Assembly (NCBI GenBank): GCA_040261275.1
Contig: JBDQOI010000001.1
Coordinates: 1 to 64,000, forward strand
Source: UBA8752 sp040261275
GTDB lineage: Bacteria > Bacteroidota > Bacteroidia > Flavobacteriales_D > Sanyastnellaceae
Direction: 5' to 3'
Length of the DNA stretch: 64,000 nt
Part shown: positions 42,297 through 50,703 of the stretch, in pieces
Layout: the number at the start of each line of letters is the position of its first letter
How positions within the stretch are numbered: position 1 is the stretch's first letter
Position numbers and translations under genes: made by a program
The notes under the pieces: generated by a model
Seen by the model: the letters and a program-made list of their open reading frames with translations, nothing else
Told to the model about the DNA's origin: nothing
Databases searched by the model: none

Positions 42297-42785
42297 TCAG
42301 CTTCCCGCCAGGAAGTACGCCACAACCGCGAGGGTGGTCACCCAACCGATGGCCAAAATGAGGCTCACCCGCTGACTGCGCTTCTCACTGGTGCGCAAGA
42401 CCTGAAGGTCATACACCTTGTCCAAGGAGGTCTTGACCAACGCGAAGGACGCATTGGACTTGACGATGTAATCGTCTGCTCCATTCTTCAGGGACTCTAC
42501 CGCAACCTCGAGGCTGTCCTGACCGCTGAAGAAAATCACGTGCGTACTGGGACTGCGTTCTTTGATGGCTTCAAGGACTTCGAGTCCGTTCAAGTCCCCT
42601 CCACCGCTCAAATCAAAGTCCAACACCACAGCCCGCTCATCAAAGCGATCAAGGCTTTCCAGAAAACTCTCGCCATCGTGGTATTTGTCGACGTGGCTGT
42701 ATCCGTTGCGGATGAGGAAGTCCCTGAGAACCTCTGTGTTGGGGATATCGTCGTCGACAAGCGCGACTTTCAAATGCATGCTCAT
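42297..42785 (-). CDS. Response regulator with C-terminal membrane helix
   Basis: 162 residues, starting in an ATGA overlap with the Hpt gene. Residues 1-125 are a receiver domain: LKVALVDDDIPNTEVL (acidic pocket), VVLDFDLSGGGDLNGLEVL (phospho-acceptor Asp), VIFFSGQ and YIVKSN (conserved Lys). There is no DNA-binding or enzymatic output; instead the last about 22 residues (SLILAIGWVTTLAVVAYFLAG) are a strongly hydrophobic helix after a basic stretch (RTSEKRSQR), as in a tail-anchored protein. It probably holds the phosphorylated receiver at the membrane next to the kinase. Confidence 0.82.
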   Translation of the reverse strand: MSMHLKVALVDDDIPNTEVLRDFLIRNGYSHVDKYHDGESFLESLDRFDERAVVLDFDLSGGGDLNGLEVLEAIKERSPSTHVIFFSGQDSLEVAVESLKNGADDYIVKSNASFALVKTSLDKVYDLQVLRTSEKRSQRVSLILAIGWVTTLAVVAYFLAGS

Positions 42786-43099
42786 TTCAATAGCTCTTGC
42801 AGGTTTTCAATCAAATCGGATAACGCTTGGCAGGTTCGTTCTAGCTCCTCCTGTTCAATTCGGCCGCCTTCCTTGATGCACTGCTCCTGTTCCGCCATCA
42901 AGGCGTGCGCATCCTTCGCTCCAATCGTTTGTACCTGGCTCTTCAACTTGTGCAGGATGGCTCGAATGGGCTCCTGATGGGCAGTGATATCGGCTCCTCG
43001 CAAATTGACCAATTCCGGCTCCATTGTGTCCAGGAACAGCCGGATGTAGTATTTCTTCTTCTCCGGGTCCCCTGCAGACAATCGTTCAATAATCTCCAT
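42782..43099 (-). CDS. Histidine phosphotransfer (Hpt) protein
   Basis: 105 residues, all-helical. The phospho-acceptor His lies in AILHKLKSQVQTIGAKD (His about residue 50), corresponding to the Hpt motif HxLKGSA. The family size (about 100-120 residues) fits. It overlaps the membrane-anchored response regulator by ATGA and converges with the TPR hybrid kinase, so kinase, Hpt and regulator together form a plausible His-Asp-His-Asp phosphorelay. A TATCTTGG box lies 12 bases before ATG 43099. Confidence 0.85.
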   Translation of the reverse strand: MEIIERLSAGDPEKKKYYIRLFLDTMEPELVNLRGADITAHQEPIRAILHKLKSQVQTIGAKDAHALMAEQEQCIKEGGRIEQEELERTCQALSDLIENLQELLK

Positions 43100-43111
43100 G
43101 GTGTAATGGCG

Positions 43112-43119
43112 CCAAGATA
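43112..43119 (-). promoter_or_regulatory. -7-like box TATCTTGG upstream of the Hpt-regulator operon
   Basis: TAnnTT core 12 bases before ATG 43099; identical to the box of the candidate small RNA promoter. Confidence 0.4.
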
Positions 43120-43144
43120 CCCCATAGCGCGGTCTTATTTCCGT

Positions 43145-44107
43145 TCAAAAAGTAGCGGATGCCACTTGCGGCGGTGGGAAAAGCCAAGTCAGCTGCAATG
43201 TGTGATTCACGGTCCTGAAATCAGACAATCCAATGACCACTCCATCATAACCCAGTTTGTAGGCCAATTCCAGACCTGCGCCTGCATCGAGATAGGCTTC
43301 GGCACCCAACTTCAGATACCCACCATAACCTATACCCCAAGTGAGATCCGGGGTTCCCGGTCCGAAGACTTGACCTCCTCTGGGCACGATCAAATCGTAG
43401 GTGTTGCCACCGACTTCGATGTAGTGATCCCGAATGCGCGTGGCCATCATGGTCCCTCCCAGTTCAAAAATCCAGCTCGCACTCCTGTCGATGGGACTGG
43501 CCGATCGATAGCCCAAAGACATGGCCATTCGGTCCTCGCTGGCGAAGATGCCGAAGTCCCTCAGGTCGGTTGATCCCTGCCCTTGATCGGGCAACTCGCC
43601 CGTATCCAACTGCCAGGCTCCGCGCGACTTCAATCGCCAAATGTCCACATCCAAGACAACGGCGTTCTCCAGGTTGAACCGTTGCATCACCCGCAAGCCA
43701 AAACCAAATCCCACATCGTAACGCTGGTCCACGGGATAGGATGCCACCGACATCCCTCCCGCATTGGCCACGCCCAGTGACTGGGCAATCTGGTTGCGCA
43801 CGGAATTGGCGGTTCCTCCCGCAACGCTGTTCCAATCCAGCCGTTCGGGTATGCTGATCAATTCGCGGAAAACATCCCCCAATTCAGACAAACCCGTGCC
43901 ATTGTAAAACACGCTCGACTCCCCCCCGGCCTTTCCCAGGTTGATGTTCATGCCGAAGTGCAACTGGCGGGGACGCTCGAATTCGTCCACTTCGTCGTAT
44001 TGGTGGGGATCATAGTTGTAAACCTGTGCCGTACCCATGGCGGGCATCAACCCCGCACATGCCGCAGCGACACCTATGGCCCGCGCCCAATATCGTTTAC
44101 ACTTCAT
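43145..44107 (-). CDS. Outer-membrane beta-barrel-like secreted protein
   Basis: 320 residues. Signal peptide (VAAACAGLMPAMGTAQ). The mature part is rich in amphipathic beta strands, for example LHFGMNINLGKAGGE, DVGFGFGLRVMQRF, GYGGYLKLGAEAYLDAGAG, and ends in LQLTWLFPPP, compatible with an outer-membrane barrel of the Bacteroidota type. No named family is recognised. A TAAATTTC box is exactly 4 bases before ATG 44107. It is divergent from the exonuclease gene at 44162. Confidence 0.7.
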   Translation of the reverse strand: MKCKRYWARAIGVAAACAGLMPAMGTAQVYNYDPHQYDEVDEFERPRQLHFGMNINLGKAGGESSVFYNGTGLSELGDVFRELISIPERLDWNSVAGGTANSVRNQIAQSLGVANAGGMSVASYPVDQRYDVGFGFGLRVMQRFNLENAVVLDVDIWRLKSRGAWQLDTGELPDQGQGSTDLRDFGIFASEDRMAMSLGYRSASPIDRSASWIFELGGTMMATRIRDHYIEVGGNTYDLIVPRGGQVFGPGTPDLTWGIGYGGYLKLGAEAYLDAGAGLELAYKLGYDGVVIGLSDFRTVNHTLQLTWLFPPPQVASATF

Positions 44108-44111
44108 GGGT

Positions 44112-44119
44112 GAAATTTA
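44112..44119 (-). promoter_or_regulatory. -7-like box TAAATTTC, 4 bases before ATG 44107
   Basis: TAnnTTT at the recurrent spacing. The divergent gene at 44162 has TTTG at the equivalent position (44154-44157) but without the TA. Confidence 0.45.
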
Positions 44120-44161
44120 GCAACGTACATCCACGGAGTTGCCGCGGATGTCATTTGACCC

Positions 44162-45490
44162 ATGAAACCTGAGCTTTTGCAATTCGCCATCGTGGACATC
44201 GAGACCAATGGAGGTCCTCCCAATGGTCAGAACATCACGGAAGTGGCGGCCATCCTGCACGATGGCAGCAAGGAAATGGACCGATGGGTGCACCTGTTTC
44301 ACCCGGGAGCTTCCATTCCCTCAGGCATCACAAGGCTCACGGGAATTGATGACAGCATGGTCGCGGACGCTCCGCCCTTTTCCGAGCGCGCAGAAGAATT
44401 GATTTCATTTCTGGGCGATGCTGTCTTCGTGGCGCACAACGTGGGTTTTGACCTGCGCTACCTGCAGGCCGCGTTCAAAGCCTCAGGCCATCACTACAAC
44501 CCGCGCAGGCTCTGCACCGTTCGAATGTCGCGGAAGTGGATCAAGGGGCCCCAGCGGTACAGCCTCGGAGCCCTCTGCGCGTATTTCGACATCGAAAATG
44601 AGGCCCATCACCGCGCTTGGGGTGACGCGGCTGCGACCGCCATTCTGTTTTCCAGGTTGTGGTCACTTCACGCCGAGCAGATCAAGGAGGAAATCGGACG
44701 AGGTGATGGCCGCTCGTGGTGGCCCCCCCATCTTCCACCGGATGCCCTGGCGGACGTACCCACCACGGCGGGGGTGTATCACTTTCTGGATGAACACGGC
44801 CGTATCGCCTACATCGGAATGAGCAGAAACCTGTCCTCCCGCATTCGGCAGCACTTCAACAACTCAAGTCAACCTGCTCGGGCGCAGCTGCTTCGCCGCA
44901 CGGTCCACAAGGTCAGCTGGGAGGAAACGGGCTCTGAACTCATGGCCCTTATCCTCGAAGACGTTTTGATTCGGAGGCACCACCCGCCATTGAACTCAGC
45001 ACAGAAGTCGGTGGGCAAGGGGTGGTCCATCGAACGGTTCACCTGCCGGAAGGGCATCAAGAAAGCACATGTCGTGAAAGGTGGATCCGCCACCTCCCTG
45101 CGGAAATTCCGCTCGCGCTCGGACGCGGAGCAGTGGTTGCGACAGGCAGCCGTGCAACACGGTCTCAATCCCACATGGTCAGGTCTGCCGGGCACGGCCT
45201 GGGCGGAGGGATGGGTGGACAATGTCGCCTCGCGGCAATTGCACAACCTGAGAATGGACGAATGGGACCAGGCGCTGCGCCTCTCACGAGAAGCACAGAT
45301 GAGCCGGGAAATATTGACATTGCCCCAGACCCCACAGGGTGGGGTTCCGGAAATTCTACTCAGCCTCGGCAGGTTCCAAGCTTACCGTTTCAGGAAAGGG
45401 AACACCGAAGCCGAATGGCAATACGATACCGGCTCTGGCCGCATCGACGCGGCGCTCGAGCGGCATTTTCTCGAAAGCCCAGAATGCTGA
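44162..45490 (+). CDS. DnaQ-type exonuclease fused to UvrC-type GIY-YIG nuclease
   Basis: 442 residues. The N-terminal about 165 residues are a DEDDh 3'-5' exonuclease: VDIETNG (metal Asp and Glu), HNVGFDLRYL, and HRAWGDAAATA (His and Asp). Residues about 195-280 are a GIY-YIG domain: PTTAGVYHFLDEHGRIAYIGMS, then SSRIRQHFN and the metal Glu in LEDVLIRRHHPPLN. The remainder (about 280-442) is specific to this arrangement. DnaQ-GIY-YIG fusions occur in several phyla and resemble the incision half of UvrC/Cho; a repair role fits the nearby uvrA. Confidence 0.9.
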   Translation: MKPELLQFAIVDIETNGGPPNGQNITEVAAILHDGSKEMDRWVHLFHPGASIPSGITRLTGIDDSMVADAPPFSERAEELISFLGDAVFVAHNVGFDLRYLQAAFKASGHHYNPRRLCTVRMSRKWIKGPQRYSLGALCAYFDIENEAHHRAWGDAAATAILFSRLWSLHAEQIKEEIGRGDGRSWWPPHLPPDALADVPTTAGVYHFLDEHGRIAYIGMSRNLSSRIRQHFNNSSQPARAQLLRRTVHKVSWEETGSELMALILEDVLIRRHHPPLNSAQKSVGKGWSIERFTCRKGIKKAHVVKGGSATSLRKFRSRSDAEQWLRQAAVQHGLNPTWSGLPGTAWAEGWVDNVASRQLHNLRMDEWDQALRLSREAQMSREILTLPQTPQGGVPEILLSLGRFQAYRFRKGNTEAEWQYDTGSGRIDAALERHFLESPEC

Positions 45491-45704
45491 TCAGTTCAGA
45501 TGAACGGACCCCCCTGTCAACCGGCTGCCTGTCCCGGTCGTCCGGAGATGACGGAGCACGTTGGCGATGGCATGATCAGGAGCAGACCACTGGTCTACTG
45601 AAGGAGAATCAAAAAGGGCGTCGGAAGAGGTGTTCGGGGTAGTGTGTTCCATGCGCGTTGCGGATTGGGTTTTGCATCCTTTCGGACGCCTTTGAAACGG
45701 ACAA

Positions 45705-45737
45705 GGCCGGACAATATTGCCCGGCCCTGCCTTTTTT
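45705..45737 (+). terminator. Hairpin GGCCGG-N10-CCGGCC followed by T-run
   Basis: Perfect 6-base GC-rich stem, loop ACAATATTGC, then CTGCC and TTTTTT on the plus strand. Lies between the exonuclease gene and the convergent sigma factor and could serve both. Confidence 0.65.
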
Positions 45738-45760
45738 CAGTGTCGCATGTTTTGGGGACG

Positions 45761-46348
45761 TCAATCCAGGGTCAGCGAAACATCTTGTTCCACCATCAAT
45801 TTCCTCAGGTTGATCAGCGCGTAACGCATGCGCCCTAGGGCCGTGTTGATGCTGACTCCTGTTGATTCTGCGATGTCCTTGAAGCTCATCTCCTTGTACA
45901 TCCGCATGACCACCACTTCCCGCTGCTCTTCGGGAAGCTGTGCCACGAGTTGACGTATATCGGAAAGGATGCGTTCCGAAATGATTTCGTCCTCCATGGT
46001 CATTTCCGGATCCTGCAATCCGCCGAGCAGATCGTACTCATCGGTTCCGCGGCTGAGGGGCATCTTTTTCTGGCGTCGGAAATGGTCGATGCCCGCATTG
46101 TGCGCAATGCGCATCACCCAGGGGAGGAACTTCCCTTCTTCGTTGTACTTGCCGCTGCGCAAGACGTCCACTACTTTGATGAAAACGTCCTGAAAGAGGT
46201 CGGCTGCCACATCGTGGTCTCGAACAAGCAGGTACAACTTGGTGTACACCTGGTCGCGATGACGGGCGAAGAGGATTTCGAAGGCGCGTTGGTCGCCTTG
46301 TTGGAATTGCGCGATGAGGGCGCGGTCTGGGGTGGGCTGTTGGGCCAT
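45761..46348 (-). CDS. ECF-type RNA polymerase sigma factor
   Basis: 195 residues from ATG 46348 (an in-frame ATG at 46384 adds 12 residues without family similarity). Region 2: QFQQGDQRAFEILFARHRDQVY, DLFQDVFIKV, FLPWVMRIAHNAGIDHFRR; region 4: LPEEQREVVVMRMYKEMSFKDIAESTGVSINTALGR followed by MRYALINLRK (here broken for length). No anti-sigma gene is adjacent; it is divergent from uvrA. A group common in Bacteroidota; its regulon is not deducible. Confidence 0.93.
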   Translation of the reverse strand: MAQQPTPDRALIAQFQQGDQRAFEILFARHRDQVYTKLYLLVRDHDVAADLFQDVFIKVVDVLRSGKYNEEGKFLPWVMRIAHNAGIDHFRRQKKMPLSRGTDEYDLLGGLQDPEMTMEDEIISERILSDIRQLVAQLPEEQREVVVMRMYKEMSFKDIAESTGVSINTALGRMRYALINLRKLMVEQDVSLTLD

Positions 46349-46555
46349 GACACTACGAATTGTGCACGCACCGATGAACGGCAATCGATCAAAAAGTGAC
46401 GTGCGGTGAGGGTAGTGTCTGACGTATGGCCTTCTCTTTTACGAACTGCTCCTGCAGCTCTCTCCTAAAGATACGGACATTTTTCACCCGCAGCGAACTC
46501 CGCGTCCCCAAAGCGTGTTAACGCCCCATAACGGCGCCTATCCGAAATTCGCACC

Positions 46556-49450
46556 ATGAGTTCAAATCGCACCTCCTCACCGAAGGACAGTCCCACGTCC
46601 CGTTGCGAGGAGGGTGAAGTGCAGGTGGCTCCCATGCCCACCACGATTCGCGTGCGCGGGGCGAGGGTACACAACCTCAAAAACGTGGATGTGGACATCC
46701 CCCTCGGCGCACTCACCGTGATCACAGGTCTGAGTGGCTCCGGCAAGAGTTCTCTCGCCTTTGACACCCTTTACGCCGAAGGACAGCGGCGCTACGTGGA
46801 AAGCCTCAGTGCGTATGTCCGCCAATTCGCCGGACGCATGGAGAAACCCGATGTAGACCGCATCGACAACTTGACCCCGGCCATTGCCGTGGAACAGCGC
46901 GTGACCTCCAGGAGCAGCCGTTCCACGGTGGGCACCGTCACCGAGATCCACGACCACCTGAAGTTGCTCTGGGCCCGCATTGGACGGACGTACAGTCCCA
47001 TTTCAGGTGAAGAAGTGCGTCGGGATACAGTCAGCGATGTGGTCGACGCCGTCACCCGTGGGGCTTCCGGAACGCGTTTCATGGTGTGTGCCCCCGTGCA
47101 CCTGCCCGAGGATCGCCCACTCCGAGCCCAACTCGAAATCTGGCAGCAACAGGGGTTTGCCCGCATCTTGGTCGGTGGAGCGCCCCAGGCCTTGACAGAC
47201 CTGATGGAGGCGTCGGACCCCACAACTTCTGACCCCCGTGCGCTCTCCTTAGTGATTGACCGATTGGCTGTCCCCGGGGCGGAAGAAGAAATGGAGGAAT
47301 TCAGTCAGCGCCTCGCGGATTCCGCAGATACCGCGTTCTACGAGGGCCGGGGTTCATGCCACATCCATTGGATGACTTCCGGAAGCTCAGCGCGCATCGA
47401 TACATTCAATGACCGTTTCGAAAGGGACGGCATCACCTTTGAGCTCCCCTCCCCCGACCTCTTCAGCTTCAACAGCCCGCAAGGTGCTTGCCCGCGATGC
47501 GAAGGGTTTGGACACGTCATTGGCATCAGTGAGGGATTGGTCATACCCGACCCCTCCAAGAGTGTGTATGCGGATTGCGTTGCCCCGTGGCGGGGCGAAA
47601 AGGCCAGCCGGTACAAGCAGCAGGTTTTGGAGCACGCCCATGCTGTCGATTTTCCGGTACACACACCTTATGTGGACCTGACTGCCGAACAGCGAAGGAT
47701 GCTATGGGCGGGGAACCGGTGGTGGCGCGGCATCGACGATTTCTTCAAGAGGCTCGAGGCCAAGAGCTACAAAATCCAGAACCGGGTCATGCTGAGCCGT
47801 TACCGGGGAAGAACCGCTTGCGAGACATGCAAGGGCAGTCGGCTGAAGCCGGAAGCCCACCATGTAAAAATCGATGGTCACGCCCTCCCCGACCTCCTGT
47901 CCATGCCTGTGGACGAGGTCTTGGACATCCTTCGGTCCCTTTCCTTGACCTCTGAGGAAAAGGCCATCGGTAAAAGACTCTTCATCGAACTCGAGCATCG
48001 GCTGCAGTTCCTTCTCGACGTGGGATTGGGTTATCTCACCCTGAACCGAGGCAGTGCCACCTTGAGCGGCGGAGAAAGCCAGCGCATTCAATTGGGCACC
48101 AGCCTGGGAAGCAGCTTGGTGGGGAGCACTTATGTTCTGGATGAGCCCAGCATCGGCCTACACCCCCATGATACGGAGCGACTCATCAAGGTGTTGACCG
48201 GTCTGCGCAACCTGGGCAATACCGTTGTGGTGGTCGAGCACGAGGAAGCGGTGATCCGCTCGGCCGACCATGTGGTGGACCTCGGTCCCCTCGCCGGCTC
48301 CGAAGGCGGCGAGATCGTCTTTCAAGGCGCGTTGGAAGACCTGATGAAAGCGGAACATTCGCTCACCGCGAAATACCTGCGTGGTGATGAGCGCATTCCC
48401 ATCCCCGCCCACCGCAGGCCCGGTATGGGACGCATTCAGGTGAACCAAGCGAAGGAGCACAACCTTCAGTCGGTCGATGCCGAATTTCTTCTGGGCGCAC
48501 TCAATGTGGTGACCGGGGTTTCAGGGTCGGGAAAAAGCACCCTCGTCAAGCGCATCCTCCACCCCTTGCTGATGCGGCATCTGGATTTAGGTGGTGACCG
48601 TCCCGGCGTCAGTGACGGAATCTCCGGAGAAGTGGGGCGGATTGAAGGGGTGGAATTCGTGGACCAGAACCCCATTGGAAAGAGCAGCCGTTCCAACCCC
48701 GCCACCTACGTCAAGGCGTGGGACGACGTTCGGACCTGCTTCGCCGCCCAACCGCTTGCACGAAACAGGGGGTACAAACCCTCCGTATTCAGTTTCAACA
48801 CGAGTGGCGGGCGCTGTGAGACCTGCGAAGGAGACGGCCGTGTATCCATCGGGATGCAGTTCATGGCGGATGTCACGCTCACCTGCGATGTCTGCAAAGG
48901 ACAGCGGTTCACGGATGCAGTCCTCGAAGTCGAACTGGAGGGGAAGAACATCCACGACATCCTCGAGATGACGCTGGCCGATGCCTCCGCCTTTTTTGCA
49001 GCGCGTCCCAAGCCGACGGCTGCGGAAAGGTCCATCGTGCGGAAACTGGCACCCTTGATCGACGTGGGACTCGGGTATGTCCGCATGGGCCAAAGTGCCA
49101 CCACCTTGAGCGGAGGCGAGGCCCAGCGCATCAAATTGGGTGCCTTCCTGGCCAAGGGCGACCGAACCGGACATACTGCTTTCATCTTTGACGAACCCAC
49201 CACCGGCCTGCACTTCCACGATGTCGCCCAACTTCTGGCTGCATTTGACGCCTTGATTCGGCAAGGGCACACGGTGATTTGCGTGGAGCACAACTTGGAC
49301 GTGATGGCGGCTGCCGATCACATTATAGACCTCGGTCCCGGTGGTGGCAGACATGGTGGCAACCTTGTGGCCATGGGCACACCGGAAGAAGTGGCACAGT
49401 CTATGCAATCCGCCACTGCCCCCTTTCTCATAGAGCGGCTGAACCCCTGA
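46556..49450 (+). CDS. uvrA: UvrABC excinuclease subunit A
   Basis: 964 residues, normal length, with about 25 extra N-terminal residues before IRVRGARVHNLKNVDVDIP. Two ABC modules: Walker A TGLSGSGKSSLAFDT and TGVSGSGKSTLVKRI, signature GSATLSGGESQRIQLGTS and SATTLSGGEAQRIKLGAF, Walker B YVLDEPSIGLH and FIFDEPTTGLH. Zinc-binding CETCEGDGR and CDVCKGQRF (second zinc module), plus CPRCEGFGHV and CETCKGSRL in the first. DNA damage recognition for nucleotide excision repair. GAAATTCG, a weak -7-like box, lies 4 bases before the ATG. Confidence 0.98.
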   Translation: MSSNRTSSPKDSPTSRCEEGEVQVAPMPTTIRVRGARVHNLKNVDVDIPLGALTVITGLSGSGKSSLAFDTLYAEGQRRYVESLSAYVRQFAGRMEKPDVDRIDNLTPAIAVEQRVTSRSSRSTVGTVTEIHDHLKLLWARIGRTYSPISGEEVRRDTVSDVVDAVTRGASGTRFMVCAPVHLPEDRPLRAQLEIWQQQGFARILVGGAPQALTDLMEASDPTTSDPRALSLVIDRLAVPGAEEEMEEFSQRLADSADTAFYEGRGSCHIHWMTSGSSARIDTFNDRFERDGITFELPSPDLFSFNSPQGACPRCEGFGHVIGISEGLVIPDPSKSVYADCVAPWRGEKASRYKQQVLEHAHAVDFPVHTPYVDLTAEQRRMLWAGNRWWRGIDDFFKRLEAKSYKIQNRVMLSRYRGRTACETCKGSRLKPEAHHVKIDGHALPDLLSMPVDEVLDILRSLSLTSEEKAIGKRLFIELEHRLQFLLDVGLGYLTLNRGSATLSGGESQRIQLGTSLGSSLVGSTYVLDEPSIGLHPHDTERLIKVLTGLRNLGNTVVVVEHEEAVIRSADHVVDLGPLAGSEGGEIVFQGALEDLMKAEHSLTAKYLRGDERIPIPAHRRPGMGRIQVNQAKEHNLQSVDAEFLLGALNVVTGVSGSGKSTLVKRILHPLLMRHLDLGGDRPGVSDGISGEVGRIEGVEFVDQNPIGKSSRSNPATYVKAWDDVRTCFAAQPLARNRGYKPSVFSFNTSGGRCETCEGDGRVSIGMQFMADVTLTCDVCKGQRFTDAVLEVELEGKNIHDILEMTLADASAFFAARPKPTAAERSIVRKLAPLIDVGLGYVRMGQSATTLSGGEAQRIKLGAFLAKGDRTGHTAFIFDEPTTGLHFHDVAQLLAAFDALIRQGHTVICVEHNLDVMAAADHIIDLGPGGGRHGGNLVAMGTPEEVAQSMQSATAPFLIERLNP

Positions 49451-49461
49451 ACCCTCAAAGC

Positions 49462-50013
49462 ATGAAGTCCATTCTCTCCTCCCTCATCACTGCCTGCACC
49501 TTCCTCTTGCTCCTCCCCGGCTGCACTGCGCAAGGCGAGTCACCCGCAACCCCTGTTGCCCCTTCTGACGTTGATACGCTGAGCGTGAGCAAAACGGAGG
49601 ACGAATGGAAGGAAGAGCTCCCCCATATGGCGTGCTTCGTTTTGCGCGAAAAAGGAACGGAGCGGGCGTTCACGGGTCAATTCTGGGATCACCATGTCAA
49701 AGGCACCTATCGCTGCGCTGGATGTGGTCTGGACTTGTTCGATTCACAGCACAAGTTCGAATCGGGAACGGGCTGGCCCAGTTTCTTTCAACCCGCCGAA
49801 GGAAGCGCCGTTCTGGAAAAGGAGGATGACAATTGGGGCATGCGCAGGGTCGAAGTCCTCTGTTCATCCTGTGGTGGACACTTGGGGCACGTTTTCGAGG
49901 ATGGTCCGCGGCCCACGGGATTGCGTTACTGCATCAATTCGGCGGCGTTGACCTTTGCCGCGGACACCACCGGCACTTCCCGCACTTCTGAGCAGAACGT
50001 GAAATACGATTGA
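49462..50013 (+). CDS. msrB: Peptide-methionine (R)-S-oxide reductase MsrB, lipoprotein form
   Basis: 183 residues from ATG 49462, 11 bases after uvrA. Signal peptide with lipobox LLLLPGC, so the enzyme is exported and membrane-anchored. The MsrB domain has zinc ligands in YRCAGCGLDLFD and VLCSSCGGHLGHVF, substrate motif GTGWPSF and the catalytic Cys in GLRYCINSAAL. It repairs methionine-R-sulfoxide in envelope proteins. Confidence 0.95.
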   Translation: MKSILSSLITACTFLLLLPGCTAQGESPATPVAPSDVDTLSVSKTEDEWKEELPHMACFVLREKGTERAFTGQFWDHHVKGTYRCAGCGLDLFDSQHKFESGTGWPSFFQPAEGSAVLEKEDDNWGMRRVEVLCSSCGGHLGHVFEDGPRPTGLRYCINSAALTFAADTTGTSRTSEQNVKYD

Positions 50014-50027
50014 GTGAAAGGAACGAA

Positions 50028-50060
50028 TGAAAAAGGCAGCCTCTCCGGCTGCCTTTTTCA
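50028..50060. terminator. Strong bidirectional terminator
   Basis: AAAAAGGCAGCC-TCTC-CGGCTGCCTTTTT: perfect GC stem (GGCAGCC/GGCTGCC) flanked by A and T runs, between convergent msrB and the gene ending at 50081; functional in both directions. Confidence 0.9.
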
Positions 50061-50080
50061 TTTCCTGATGATGTTGGGAA

Positions 50081-50695
50081 TCACTGCTTGATGTCCAACA
50101 CAATGTTCCGCTCGTCAATCAACTTGGGCACAAGGTTCATCGGATCATCCTTGCTGGGCAAGGGACGGGTGCGGCCGTGCAGGTTGATGCGGCCAGAAAT
50201 GTCGCCTTCCGTGGTCAATTGCATGAGCAGCAACTTCCCATCCGGACCTACTGCTGCTTGCCGCATGTCGGGCGTCACAAACCAAGCACCGTTGTTCGTG
50301 TACAGCTTGCCGCCGTTCTCGAACTCCGAAAAGTCCATCAGGAAAGCGGTCAAGGCGTTCATGTAATTGTCCTCGTACCCAATGGTCACCAAGCTGTCAT
50401 ACTGCAGGGCTTCAATGGACTGTACGTCTGATCGCTGAAGCTCATTCGCCGAATTCGCACCGCGCTCATGCTGATAGAACGGAGCTGTGCTCTTCACTTC
50501 GAGGTAGTCTTCCCCGTCACCAAAAATCGCATCCACCACATCCCCTTCTGCCTCCATTTGCGCATAGATTCGGTAGGTCTTACCCGGTACCAAACCCTGG
50601 TTGTCCACTTCTTCCACCACCAGTCCCTTGAACTGGGCTTGAGTGCCCCATGCGGCGGCAAGGGAAAACAGACAAAGCGTAATCTTCTTCAGCAT
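50081..50695 (-). CDS. Exported protein found with T9SS adhesin/SprF genes
   Basis: 204 residues. Signal peptide (CLFSLAAAWGTQAQ). The segment KGLVVEEVDNQGLVPGKTYR followed by YAQMEAEGDVVDAIFGD resembles a module seen repeatedly in large secreted Bacteroidota proteins; I cannot name it. It is the last gene of a run SprB-repeat adhesin, SprF, this protein (9 bases between SprF stop and its start), so a role in surface-protein export or assembly is likely by context only. Confidence 0.65.
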   Translation of the reverse strand: MLKKITLCLFSLAAAWGTQAQFKGLVVEEVDNQGLVPGKTYRIYAQMEAEGDVVDAIFGDGEDYLEVKSTAPFYQHERGANSANELQRSDVQSIEALQYDSLVTIGYEDNYMNALTAFLMDFSEFENGGKLYTNNGAWFVTPDMRQAAVGPDGKLLLMQLTTEGDISGRINLHGRTRPLPSKDDPMNLVPKLIDERNIVLDIKQ

Positions 50696-50703
50696 AATTG
50701 CGT

